The position numbers and the translations under genes are program-made. Source: an uncultured Mycoplasmatota bacterium (GTDB lineage Bacteria > Bacillota_I > Bacilli_A > RF39 > UBA660). From it: DNA of 64,000 bases. The stretch lies in assembly GCA_937944975.1 (NCBI GenBank), contig CALEBF010000016.1, positions 1 through 64,000 on the forward strand, in the 5' to 3' direction. Shown piece after piece: positions 8,354 through 14,619 of the stretch. The notes under the pieces are model-generated. The model made no database searches. It was given only the letters and a program-made list of their open reading frames with translations, and had not been told where the DNA came from. The stretch's first letter is position 1. Every line of letters begins with the position of its first letter.

Positions 8354-8908
8354 TTTTGCATTTTTAATTAATGTTTTCAAATTTTTATATAATGTTTGAC
8401 TATTTGGAATAGAGTACATCGCCAAGCCTTTACATATCAATCGATCTGCATAAATTCGAATCATCCCGATATGGAAAATTCGTTGCAAAAACGTCTGGGA
8501 ATGATCTACATCCATAACATTTTCGTAATCCAATTCGTATTCACGATGTTTTAAAAAGGCATCAATAAAAAGGATTCTATCTTCATAAATCTCATATTTC
8601 ATCGCTTTACGATGAAAAAATCGAAAGACGATTCCACCAATATATACAAGGAATAAAAACATCATAGCATATATAACGTATTGTGTAGGGTAGTCAAAAT
8701 ATTCGCACACCAAATTTCCCACAATCCATGTCATAATGAAAATTAATATACCTTGAATCGTCGGAATAAGCTCATAAACAAATTCAAATCTTGGTGTGAC
8801 AGTTGCCACCCAATCAGTTTGGTTTTTAGTTAATTTTAACTTTAACCCACAATAAGGACAAACGATATCATCGACATTGATCCGTTGCTGACAATTCGGA
8901 CAAACCAT
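8351..8908 (-). CDS. Zinc-ribbon membrane protein with bacterial PH (bPH2) domain
   Basis: 185 residues. The N-terminal zinc ribbon has CPNC (3-6) and CPYC (17-20). Two transmembrane helices follow (about 52-70 and 79-98), then a bPH_2-type beta domain (YEIYEDRILFID, FHIGMIRIY). This layout is common in Firmicutes membrane proteins of unknown role. An AAGGGAT site precedes the ATG. Single-gene unit with its own terminator. Confidence 0.7.
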   Translation of the reverse strand: MVCPNCQQRINVDDIVCPYCGLKLKLTKNQTDWVATVTPRFEFVYELIPTIQGILIFIMTWIVGNLVCEYFDYPTQYVIYAMMFLFLVYIGGIVFRFFHRKAMKYEIYEDRILFIDAFLKHREYELDYENVMDVDHSQTFLQRIFHIGMIRIYADRLICKGLAMYSIPNSQTLYKNLKTLIKNAK

Positions 8909-8972
8909 AATATCCCTTCTTTCGTATTAGCTATTATAACATATTATAAAAAAGATGCAAAAAAAACCTATA

Positions 8973-9176
8973 TCAAGGTTTTTTATCGATACGAAATAAA
9001 TCTGTTGTAATTGCAAAACTTCTAAGAGACAGAGCTATAATAATTAGCGCCATTCCTATCAATGGAAAACTATAGTCATTTAGTAAAAAGATACCTAAAA
9101 GGACCATCAAAATTCCAATTACGATACCTATCAATGCTCGTCTTTTTTTCTTCACACTCTGATACTCCTTTAACAT
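8973..9176 (-). CDS. Small membrane protein with two transmembrane helices
   Basis: 67 residues: basic N-terminus (KKKRR), hydrophobic segments at about 14-31 and 36-52, basic tail (FRIDKKP). It starts at an ATG with an AAGGAGTA site. The stop codon lies in a hairpin (AACCTT / AAGGTT with A/T runs, about 8958-8985) that probably terminates it. No family recognised. Confidence 0.5.
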   Translation of the reverse strand: MLKEYQSVKKKRRALIGIVIGILMVLLGIFLLNDYSFPLIGMALIIIALSLRSFAITTDLFRIDKKP

Positions 9177-9227
9177 CTATTTTCTATTTTCATTATACTA
9201 TAGTTTTTCTCTTTTGAACAGTTCTCT

Positions 9228-9962
9228 TTACCATTCTATTATTTTCTGTTTTACATCATCTTTTTTCTCTTTCAACCAATCAGAAAACTGACTTCCCTTT
9301 TCTGTAACATAATCTTTCGCTTCTGAATAGGTCGTTTTCCCTTTTTCGACAGCATCGTCTAAGGCTTGTAGTTGTGCATCCGTCAAATTTTCTTCTAGTT
9401 TTCTACGTGCATAATTTTTAAATTCAGTTGCTTTTTCTTTTCCTTTGTCAATCAACTGAGAAGTCGCATCAGAAACTCGTTCTTTATAATTTGGGAACTT
9501 TTGTTCCACCATAGAATCAATGGTATCAAAAGTATTGATAAAACGTTCTTTCGTCTCTTCTGACAAATCACTGATATAATAACTACCGATCGGTTCAGCA
9601 CCAACTAAAAATTTGGCTCCTTTTTTTAACACGTCTTCACCCGCCTGCAATGCTTTTTGAGCATTTTCTTTATTAATATATTCTTGCAACGTGTTTTTGA
9701 CACTTTCGTAATAGGTAGCTACATCTGATTCTGTTTGAATTTTACTTTCTCCTGATAAGAGCTGTTGTTGCTCTTGTGGAGTTAATGTATCTGCCTCTTG
9801 GGAATTTTGATTTACTTGATCGTCTATCTCTTGCGTCTTCTCACTCACACCTGACTGTGATACCTTTGCTTCATCACTTTTTGAACCACATCCAGTAATA
9901 CATAGAGTTACTCCTAAAAATAAACTCAATCCTACCTTTTTTATATCTAATTTTTTTACCAT
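9228..9962 (-). CDS. Predicted lipoprotein, function unknown
   Basis: 244 residues. The lipoprotein signal has a basic start, a hydrophobic stretch and lipobox ITGC with Cys25 as lipidation site, so it is anchored outside the cytoplasmic membrane. A Ser/Gln/Glu-rich linker (26-70) follows, then a charged helical region (about 75-244) with amphipathic Lys/Glu repeats ending in KQKIIEW. I recognise no family. It diverges from cwlJ, 94 bp away. Confidence 0.65.
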   Translation of the reverse strand: MVKKLDIKKVGLSLFLGVTLCITGCGSKSDEAKVSQSGVSEKTQEIDDQVNQNSQEADTLTPQEQQQLLSGESKIQTESDVATYYESVKNTLQEYINKENAQKALQAGEDVLKKGAKFLVGAEPIGSYYISDLSEETKERFINTFDTIDSMVEQKFPNYKERVSDATSQLIDKGKEKATEFKNYARRKLEENLTDAQLQALDDAVEKGKTTYSEAKDYVTEKGSQFSDWLKEKKDDVKQKIIEW

Positions 9963-10023
9963 AACACCATCTCCATTAGTACCATTATTCTATGCAAATA
10001 CACAGTTTTTGTCAAATTCACGA

Positions 10024-10050
10024 AACTATCCTTCTTTTTTCCATATAATA
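10024..10050 (+). promoter_or_regulatory. Candidate mother-cell promoter of cwlJ (sigma-E/sigma-K type)
   Basis: CATATAATA at 10042-10050 fits both the sigma-E -10 (CATACANT, one mismatch) and the sigma-K -10 (CATANNNTA). An AC at 10025-10026 is 15 bp upstream. No vegetative -35 lies at the right distance from the TATAAT inside this box. B. subtilis cwlJ is sigma-E controlled. The same CATATANTA core occurs before the coat gene. Confidence 0.45.
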
Positions 10051-10065
10051 AACTAGGTGATATAT

Positions 10066-10266
10066 GTGGCAATTATAAAAACAAACAGTAAAGAACGCGA
10101 TTTACTTGCAAGATTAATGCGCGCAGAAGCAGTGGGAGAAGGAGATCTCGGCATGCTAATGGTTGGTAACGTCGTTGTAAATAGAGGCATTTCTAATTGC
10201 TTAACATTTAAAAACGTTCGTACGATATCCGAAGTCGCCTATCAAAATCCTGGTGGGTATTCTTAA
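10066..10266 (+). CDS. cwlJ: 5' half of split spore cortex-lytic hydrolase CwlJ
   Basis: The frame starts at GTG 10066 (AGGTGA site); the predicted N-terminus VAIIKTNSKERDLLARLMRAE aligns with the B. subtilis CwlJ start, and an upstream GTG at 10057 is inside the ribosome binding site. The conserved RAEAVGEG carries the catalytic Glu region of the Hydrolase_2 (SleB/CwlJ) fold, followed by GNVVVNR. At the core CCTGGTGG (10249-10256) host sequence ends; the prophage adds only three codons (GYS when joined to the core) and a stop. The 3' half lies 36 kb away at 46615-46860. The product here lacks the C-terminal two-thirds of the catalytic domain and should be inactive. Confidence 0.9.
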   Translation: MAIIKTNSKERDLLARLMRAEAVGEGDLGMLMVGNVVVNRGISNCLTFKNVRTISEVAYQNPGGYS

Positions 10267-10275
10267 TTGGTACAC
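10249..10275. repeat. attL of the prophage: core plus left attP arm
   Basis: The core CCTGGTGG (10249-10256) is shared with 46615-46622. The adjoining phage arm 10258-10275 is an inverted repeat of the right arm at 46596-46613: GTGTAC and GAATA ends identical, 14 of 18 positions matching. Such symmetric arms around a short core are typical for attP of large serine recombinases. Confidence 0.85.
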
Positions 10276-10350
10276 TTATAAATTGGAAATTTTTTCCAGT
10301 AGAAAACTAGCTCCCAAAATGCTATAATGAAAATAGGGAGTTGGAAAATA

Positions 10351-11046
10351 ATGGAAAATATAAGCTCATCAATTGTTGAGTTAGTTGTAGTGGAAGATGA
10401 ACTATATTTTTTAAACAAAGAGTGTGATCTTATTGATAAATACATGATGCATAATGATATTGATTATAAAATATATAAATTCACATCAGTTAACTCCAAG
10501 ATATACGATTTAATAAAAAATAATAAAAGAAAAATATTCCTTTTGGATATTCATGTTGGATATGATTCTGGAATAGATCTCGCACGCGATATACGTGATT
10601 ATGACTACAATAGCATAATCATTTTTTTGACTGGCCATGAAGAATATAAAAACGCTATTATCAGTGATGATATTATGTGTTTAACGTATATCGACAAATT
10701 TGACAGATTAAAAGAAAACCTATATCGGTCCCTCTCAAAGGCATTAAATATTATTCAAGAAAATAGTGTATTACAATTCAAATCGAAAGGAATTACATAT
10801 ACATTACAATTGGATGAAATATTATATATAGAAAAAGAAAAGAGTCAAAAATATTGCTCAGTACATATTGCTCAGGGAAAAGCACCAATTTATCAATCGA
10901 TAAAGGATATAAATAAACAATTAAATAGTAATTTTGAGCCATATGGTAGATCGTTAATCATAAACAGAAAGCACATCAAAATGAAATCAAAGGGAAAGAT
11001 TGTTTTAAATAATGGAGAAGAACTCGATATACCGGTTAGCTTATAG
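10351..11046 (+). CDS. Orphan LytTR-family response regulator on the prophage
   Basis: 231 residues from ATG 10351 (GGAG site); an upstream ATG at 10327 would lie before the likely transcription start of the TATAAT at about 10323. The receiver domain (about 8-130) has the acidic pocket E15-D16-E17, phospho-acceptor Asp66 (LLDIHVG), Thr94 and Lys116. The LytTR DNA-binding domain (about 140-231) has EILYIEKEKS and INRKHI. It resembles AgrA/ComE-type regulators that read peptide quorum signals, but no histidine kinase lies nearby, so it would have to take phosphate from a host kinase or act unphosphorylated. It is the first gene inside attL and may link prophage or host behaviour to a host signal. 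Confidence 0.85.
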   Translation: MENISSSIVELVVVEDELYFLNKECDLIDKYMMHNDIDYKIYKFTSVNSKIYDLIKNNKRKIFLLDIHVGYDSGIDLARDIRDYDYNSIIIFLTGHEEYKNAIISDDIMCLTYIDKFDRLKENLYRSLSKALNIIQENSVLQFKSKGITYTLQLDEILYIEKEKSQKYCSVHIAQGKAPIYQSIKDINKQLNSNFEPYGRSLIINRKHIKMKSKGKIVLNNGEELDIPVSL

Positions 11047-11097
11047 CACGGTGCTTTATATCACTTCTATTTTTTTGCAAAATGTAGCACGCATATA

Positions 11098-11126
11098 TTG
11101 ATTATTGTCGAAAAAAATTATATAAT
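11098..11126 (+). promoter_or_regulatory. Sigma-A promoter of the toxin transcript
   Basis: TTGATT (11098-11103), exact 17-bp spacer, TATAAT (11121-11126). The 5' leader that follows contains CCTCC (about 11162), able to pair with the GGAGG ribosome binding site just before 11207, so the leader may fold over its own ribosome binding site. Confidence 0.7.
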
Positions 11127-11206
11127 TTTAGTTATGAGATACATCCGATAGTTAGGTGTTTCCTCCACATAACTTTTATAATAAGCTATGCAAGGAGGTG
11201 GTCCAC

Positions 11207-11365
11207 ATGAATAAACCTTTTATAATATATAAGGAGATTTATGGAGTTTTTAGTAGCTTTGATAGTAATCTTGGCATTACTTCAAAAGTTTTTAAACGAT
11301 GGGCAATAAAAAAGACACCTAACTCAACTAAGAGTTATGGTGCCTACCCTAATTTGTGGAGATGA
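11207..11365 (+). CDS. Leader reading frame overlapping the candidate toxin
   Basis: 52 codons with a strong AAGGAGGTGG site 8 bp before ATG 11207. It contains the toxin frame (11241-11309) within it in another phase. The peptide has no membrane segment. Its role may be only to drive translation of the overlapped toxin, as mok does for hok; that comparison is functional analogy, not homology. It could also be an independent small protein. Confidence 0.4.
   Translation: MNKPFIIYKEIYGVFSSFDSNLGITSKVFKRWAIKKTPNSTKSYGAYPNLWR
11241..11309 (+). CDS. Candidate type I toxin: 22-residue hydrophobic peptide
   Basis: The peptide starts MEFLVALIVILALLQKF and ends NDGQ: one hydrophobic helix then a short polar tail, as in Fst/TxpA-type membrane toxins. 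AAGGAGATTT precedes the ATG. The transcript has its own promoter and terminator, and a convergent short RNA overlaps its 3' end. No toxicity can be shown from sequence. Confidence 0.55.
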   Translation: MEFLVALIVILALLQKFLNDGQ

Positions 11366-11394
11366 CACCTAACAAGCCATATCAGGTGTATCTC
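11308..11394 (-). ncRNA. Candidate antisense RNA antitoxin, convergent with the toxin mRNA
   Basis: Minus strand: -10 TATAAT at 11401-11406 (weak -35), predicted start near 11394, and an intrinsic terminator built from CACCTAACTC (11316-11325) and GAGTTATGGTG (11332-11342) followed by six T. About 87 nt. It overlaps the 3' end of the toxin mRNA, whose own terminator is at 11363-11402. Two direct repeats GACACCTAAC (11314-11323 and 11364-11373) lie in the overlap, as in Fst/par type loci. Boundaries are predictions. Confidence 0.5.
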
Positions 11395-11402
11395 TTTTTT
11401 AT
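11363..11402 (+). terminator. Terminator of the toxin mRNA
   Basis: ACACCT / AGGTGT stem (11365-11370, 11384-11389) followed by a T6 run at 11395-11400. Confidence 0.7.
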
Positions 11403-11683
11403 TATAGTTAAAAATAACTATAATATACTAAAGTGAAATGATAATAAATGATAATATATGTTAATAATTATCAATATTATTATATAATTTATATATTATT
11501 TTTGCAACAACTTTTAATTGATAAATGTAAACAAATTATATAATATGAGAAATATTATACATTTTTTTTAATATATGTCAAATTATTATATGTTATATAT
11601 AATTTTAATTATGTTAACTTGTATTTATACATAATATCTATTTATTAAAAATTAAATTTATAGTTATATAAAAATTAGACCAC
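11403..11683. other. Gene-free A/T-rich stretch
   Basis: Almost only A and T, with stop codons in every frame and no ribosome binding site. It separates the toxin locus from the end of the leftward late operon. Apart from the possible antisense promoter at its left edge I see no defined signal in it. Confidence 0.6.
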
Positions 11684-11714
11684 AAAAAAAGAACCAGTCC
11701 GAAGACTGGTTTTA
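11684..11714 (-). terminator. Terminator of the prophage late operon
   Basis: Minus strand AACCAGTC-TTCG-GACTGGTT followed by T7: an 8-bp stem with a stable TTCG tetraloop, directly after the endolysin gene. Confidence 0.9.
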
Positions 11715-11719
11715 AAATA

Positions 11720-12502
11720 CTATTTAATAACCGCTCCCGTAGACGAATCTACGTAAATTTGCACTCTTCCATAATCTCTTGTATCTATGATTGCTACATT
11801 TGATTGTGGCATTGAAACAATTGCATAATTCAATCCTCCAAATTTTGACGGAAATAAGAATCCCTTTTCGTTTCCTACCACCGGAGCTTTATCGAGTGGA
11901 TATACTCTCCACTTATCTGCTGTTGCCGGTAGATGTAGTGTCTTAACTGTTGAACTTTCAACAGGGACATCCTTTAAATACTTCCATTTACCATATAATC
12001 CTTTTAAAATATTAGTTCCATCCATGAAAAAAGTATCGTCTGCATAAGCTTCCGTGTTAAAATTGTAAATTCCATATCCATTCTTTTTCCATGATGTATT
12101 GGCAGATTGAGAAATTTCGATATGGCAATGAACTCCTGTCGCATTTCCCTTTGTTCCCATATTACCAAGCTGTTCACCTTGTTTTAATTTCATTCCAACA
12201 TATGCATTGAATGAGTCATCGTGAACCGTCATGAATGTAACAATCCCAACATAGCCATTAGCACATCTTACTTTTTCAGTAGATTGCCACATTGCTTGTC
12301 CACTAGACGGATATACCCATTTACATACTACATCACAAGGAGCGTAGTAAGCTTCCCTCTTACCTGCTGTTCCAGAAGCAACGTCAATAGCCTTTGTCCC
12401 TTTATGTGTTCCTACATTTTCTACTTGCGTAATCCAAAAGTTTTCAAATGGGCACAAGAAATCTTGGATCCCATTTCTCCTACTCGTTTGTCCTTTTTTC
12501 AT
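11720..12502 (-). CDS. Phage endolysin, M23 zinc metallopeptidase
   Basis: 260 residues from ATG 12502 (AAGGAG site). M23 metal ligands are visible: H33 and D40 (GTHKGTKAID), then H-x-H at 125-127 (GVHCHIE), with H94 between them. M23 enzymes cleave peptide cross-links of peptidoglycan. The C-terminal third (about 170-260) is a separate beta-rich domain likely to bind cell wall. It is preceded by holin genes, so this is the lysis cassette at the end of the late operon. Confidence 0.85.
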   Translation of the reverse strand: MKKGQTSRRNGIQDFLCPFENFWITQVENVGTHKGTKAIDVASGTAGKREAYYAPCDVVCKWVYPSSGQAMWQSTEKVRCANGYVGIVTFMTVHDDSFNAYVGMKLKQGEQLGNMGTKGNATGVHCHIEISQSANTSWKKNGYGIYNFNTEAYADDTFFMDGTNILKGLYGKWKYLKDVPVESSTVKTLHLPATADKWRVYPLDKAPVVGNEKGFLFPSKFGGLNYAIVSMPQSNVAIIDTRDYGRVQIYVDSSTGAVIK

Positions 12503-12503
12503 T

Positions 12504-12704
12504 TTACTCACTCTCCTTTTTATAATTAGCACTAGAAATCATTAAAATTGCTCCTAATAAAGTGTCTACTGCCATAATGGTTCCTGAAATTTCCTCAGGA
12601 AATGGCAAATTCCACAAACTTGCCACCGTTACATAAAATGTAGCGATTGCCGGTAAAACTATCTGTGCAATCCACTTTAAAACATCATAAGTTTTATTTT
12701 TCAT
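12504..12704 (-). CDS. Phage holin (phi-LC3/Phage_holin_1 type)
   Basis: 66 residues with two transmembrane helices (about 12-30 and 39-58) separated by a short loop (NLPFPEEISG), and a charged tail, the layout of phi-LC3 holins. The stop codon is 1 bp before the endolysin ATG. It forms the membrane lesions that give the endolysin access to the wall. Confidence 0.8.
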   Translation of the reverse strand: MKNKTYDVLKWIAQIVLPAIATFYVTVASLWNLPFPEEISGTIMAVDTLLGAILMISSANYKKESE

Positions 12705-12709
12705 ATTTT

Positions 12710-12925
12710 CTACCTTCTTTCTATAATTTTATCTAACTTTTCGTCATGTCTATCCATTGACTTTTGTAATAAATCAAGACTCTTTGAAATATTTATAGAT
12801 GTATCTTTGATTACATCCAATGTACTTTTCATTTCCTTTTTATTTGTAAACCAATCCCACAGAAATAACGCAACGATTACAATGGAAACGCCATAATTAG
12901 CTATTATCTTTACAAACTCTTCCAT
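12710..12925 (-). CDS. Small phage membrane protein, possible second holin/antiholin
   Basis: 71 residues: one N-terminal transmembrane helix (about 8-25), then a Lys-rich amphipathic helix, a BhlA/UviB-like plan. It lies directly before the holin gene and overlaps the upstream frame by 29 bp. The holin-related role is inferred from position and shape. Confidence 0.5.
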   Translation of the reverse strand: MEEFVKIIANYGVSIVIVALFLWDWFTNKKEMKSTLDVIKDTSINISKSLDLLQKSMDRHDEKLDKIIERR

Positions 12926-13103
12926 GTTCTTCCTCCAATCGTTGAATTCTCTCCTCTACTTGTTTCCACCGTTCATTTCCACTTTCTTTTCGAGAATTGT
13001 AATCAATATATGAATAAATTGTATAAATTAGTTCAACAATCAAAATAAACAATATTGCGATCCATAAAATTGGAATATATTTATTCTGTTTCATTTTCAT
13101 CAC
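12897..13103 (-). CDS. Small phage membrane protein with coiled-coil tail
   Basis: 68 residues: transmembrane helix at about 9-31, then a charged helix (RWKQVEERIQRLEEEHG) with coiled-coil character. It overlaps the fibre gene upstream by 23 bp and the next gene by 29 bp, so it belongs to the tightly packed lysis region. It could be a spanin-like or regulatory lysis protein; not recognised. Confidence 0.5.
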   Translation of the reverse strand: MMKMKQNKYIPILWIAILFILIVELIYTIYSYIDYNSRKESGNERWKQVEERIQRLEEEHGRVCKDNS

Positions 13104-14268
13104 CTGCGATTGCAGTTGCTAGATAGTCTGATTTTATATAAATAACGGTGCATGTTATCGTATTGCTTAATGTTTGACTGTAGTTATTTCTCACAACAGC
13201 AAAAATTTTATTACCTTGATACAACGAATATGTTATTTGCCATTGATCCCCATACCCACTTTCTTTTGAAATAACACCTAAATAAGTATATCCTTCCGGT
13301 TCATCGAGCCAACCTACTTGAAATGAGGCAGTTGTATTCCCTGCAATATCTATTGGTACAGATAGAGTTTTAAATTTAAATAATGTTTTTAAATTTGTTT
13401 CTTCTTCCTCTATACGTCCAACAACTTCATTGATAGCGTTAACAGTATTACTTTTATCTGATGTTTGCAATTGAGAAATATCACCAACGGACTCTAGTGT
13501 CGTAGGTTTATCTGTCAAATCAGTATAACTTCCTGAAAAGTCACTTTTATTGTTCCAATTAGTTATATTTTCTTGTGTGATCCTTTTAACATGATTGGGC
13601 ACGGTTGGATCTGATTCTTCAGTTAAATAGTTTCCTCTAGGTTGAATATTCAAATCATCTAATGTTTTATTTCCTAACAGTTGTACATTGTTAATAGATG
13701 GAAGGTTTTGAAAATCGTTGTAATTCGTAGTATCAGTAAATTTAGCTCCGTTTGGCACATCTTCATTAACTGTGTGTCCGTTGACTCTTTCTGCATTATC
13801 TACAATTCCATTGTTGTTGCTATCATATATGTTTTTTAGCATATCCCCAGATCCCTGTCCATCTGAACCATTGTATATACTAAATTCGCCCACCTCTGTG
13901 CTCGCTTGATCGTTTAAGTAACAACCATATGTATCTGTCGTTCCAGGTAATCCAGTTCCTGCTTTTTTCTCAACTTTTACAATTGAATAACCTGGATCTC
14001 CTTTTATACCTGGAACCCCCTGTGTACCTTGCTCTCCAGCATCTCCTTTCGGCAAAACTAAATTCAAAATTTGATTTGGTACTTCTCCTGTAATTGATGC
14101 CGATGGAGTGGTTCCAGAAATGACGGAACCTATTGTCAAAGTATTTGCTGGCCCCGTATCTCCTTTTGGACCAGTCTTTCCAGGCTCTCCCTTTGGTCCA
14201 GGAATACCTTGTAATCCTCTTGTTCCCCCAGGGAGTTCAATTTCTATTGTCGGAGTTTCTATTTCCAT
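13081..14268 (-). CDS. Tail fibre / receptor-binding protein with collagen-like repeats
   Basis: 395 residues. A short N-terminal beta segment is followed by a collagen-like Gly-X-Y run (about 15-40) and a second one (about 80-95), typical trimeric stalks of phage fibres. The middle has fibre modules (TDTTNYNDFQNLPSINNVQLLGN, LTDKPTTLESVGDIS style) known from phage side fibres. The C-terminal beta domain (from about 295) probably contacts the host surface. Baseplate gene directly upstream. Confidence 0.75.
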   Translation of the reverse strand: MEIETPTIEIELPGGTRGLQGIPGPKGEPGKTGPKGDTGPANTLTIGSVISGTTPSASITGEVPNQILNLVLPKGDAGEQGTQGVPGIKGDPGYSIVKVEKKAGTGLPGTTDTYGCYLNDQASTEVGEFSIYNGSDGQGSGDMLKNIYDSNNNGIVDNAERVNGHTVNEDVPNGAKFTDTTNYNDFQNLPSINNVQLLGNKTLDDLNIQPRGNYLTEESDPTVPNHVKRITQENITNWNNKSDFSGSYTDLTDKPTTLESVGDISQLQTSDKSNTVNAINEVVGRIEEEETNLKTLFKFKTLSVPIDIAGNTTASFQVGWLDEPEGYTYLGVISKESGYGDQWQITYSLYQGNKIFAVVRNNYSQTLSNTITCTVIYIKSDYLATAIAGDENETE

Positions 14269-14612
14269 GATTTAACACCTCTTTTCAACGTCAAACTAGC
14301 AGACGGATTGTTAGGAATTAGCGTATCAACTGTTCCATCTTTTCGAACTGACTTAATATCATATATATAATTTCCTGGTTCAAGATCAAGTGTATCTTTT
14401 GGTTCTATAACAATATCAACGATTCCGTTACGAAATTCTGTGATTTCCTTATTTAACACAACGTCTCCAGTTTTCTTTTTTTTGACAGTAAAATAGATTT
14501 TATCTCCTTCTGATAAATATGTTTCCTTGTTAATTTTAGGTTTTAAAGAAAAAGAACCCGTGTCTCCGATCACGAGTTCTAAATTCATTGTACTTTTTTC
14601 TATATATATCAT
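14259..14612 (-). CDS. Baseplate upper-protein-like (BppU N-domain) structural protein
   Basis: 117 residues, all-beta, with the pattern of the BppU N-terminal domain: an NLELVIGDTGSF strand, FTVKK, a GxYxYDI strand, then a C-terminal TLKRGV. In lactococcal-type phages this fold mounts receptor-binding proteins on the particle. Its stop region overlaps the fibre gene start by 10 bp, so the two are probably an assembly pair. The start at 14612 follows an AGGTGA site. Confidence 0.6.
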   Translation of the reverse strand: MIYIEKSTMNLELVIGDTGSFSLKPKINKETYLSEGDKIYFTVKKKKTGDVVLNKEITEFRNGIVDIVIEPKDTLDLEPGNYIYDIKSVRKDGTVDTLIPNNPSASLTLKRGVKSWK

Positions 14613-14619
14613 ATTTCAC

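Noticed and set aside
11403..11683. Origin or regulatory function for the A/T-only stretch
   Set aside because: No repeats, palindromes or consensus motifs beyond base composition.
12221..12529. Plus-strand frame opposite the endolysin
   Set aside because: Antisense shadow of an M23 gene with intact catalytic residues.
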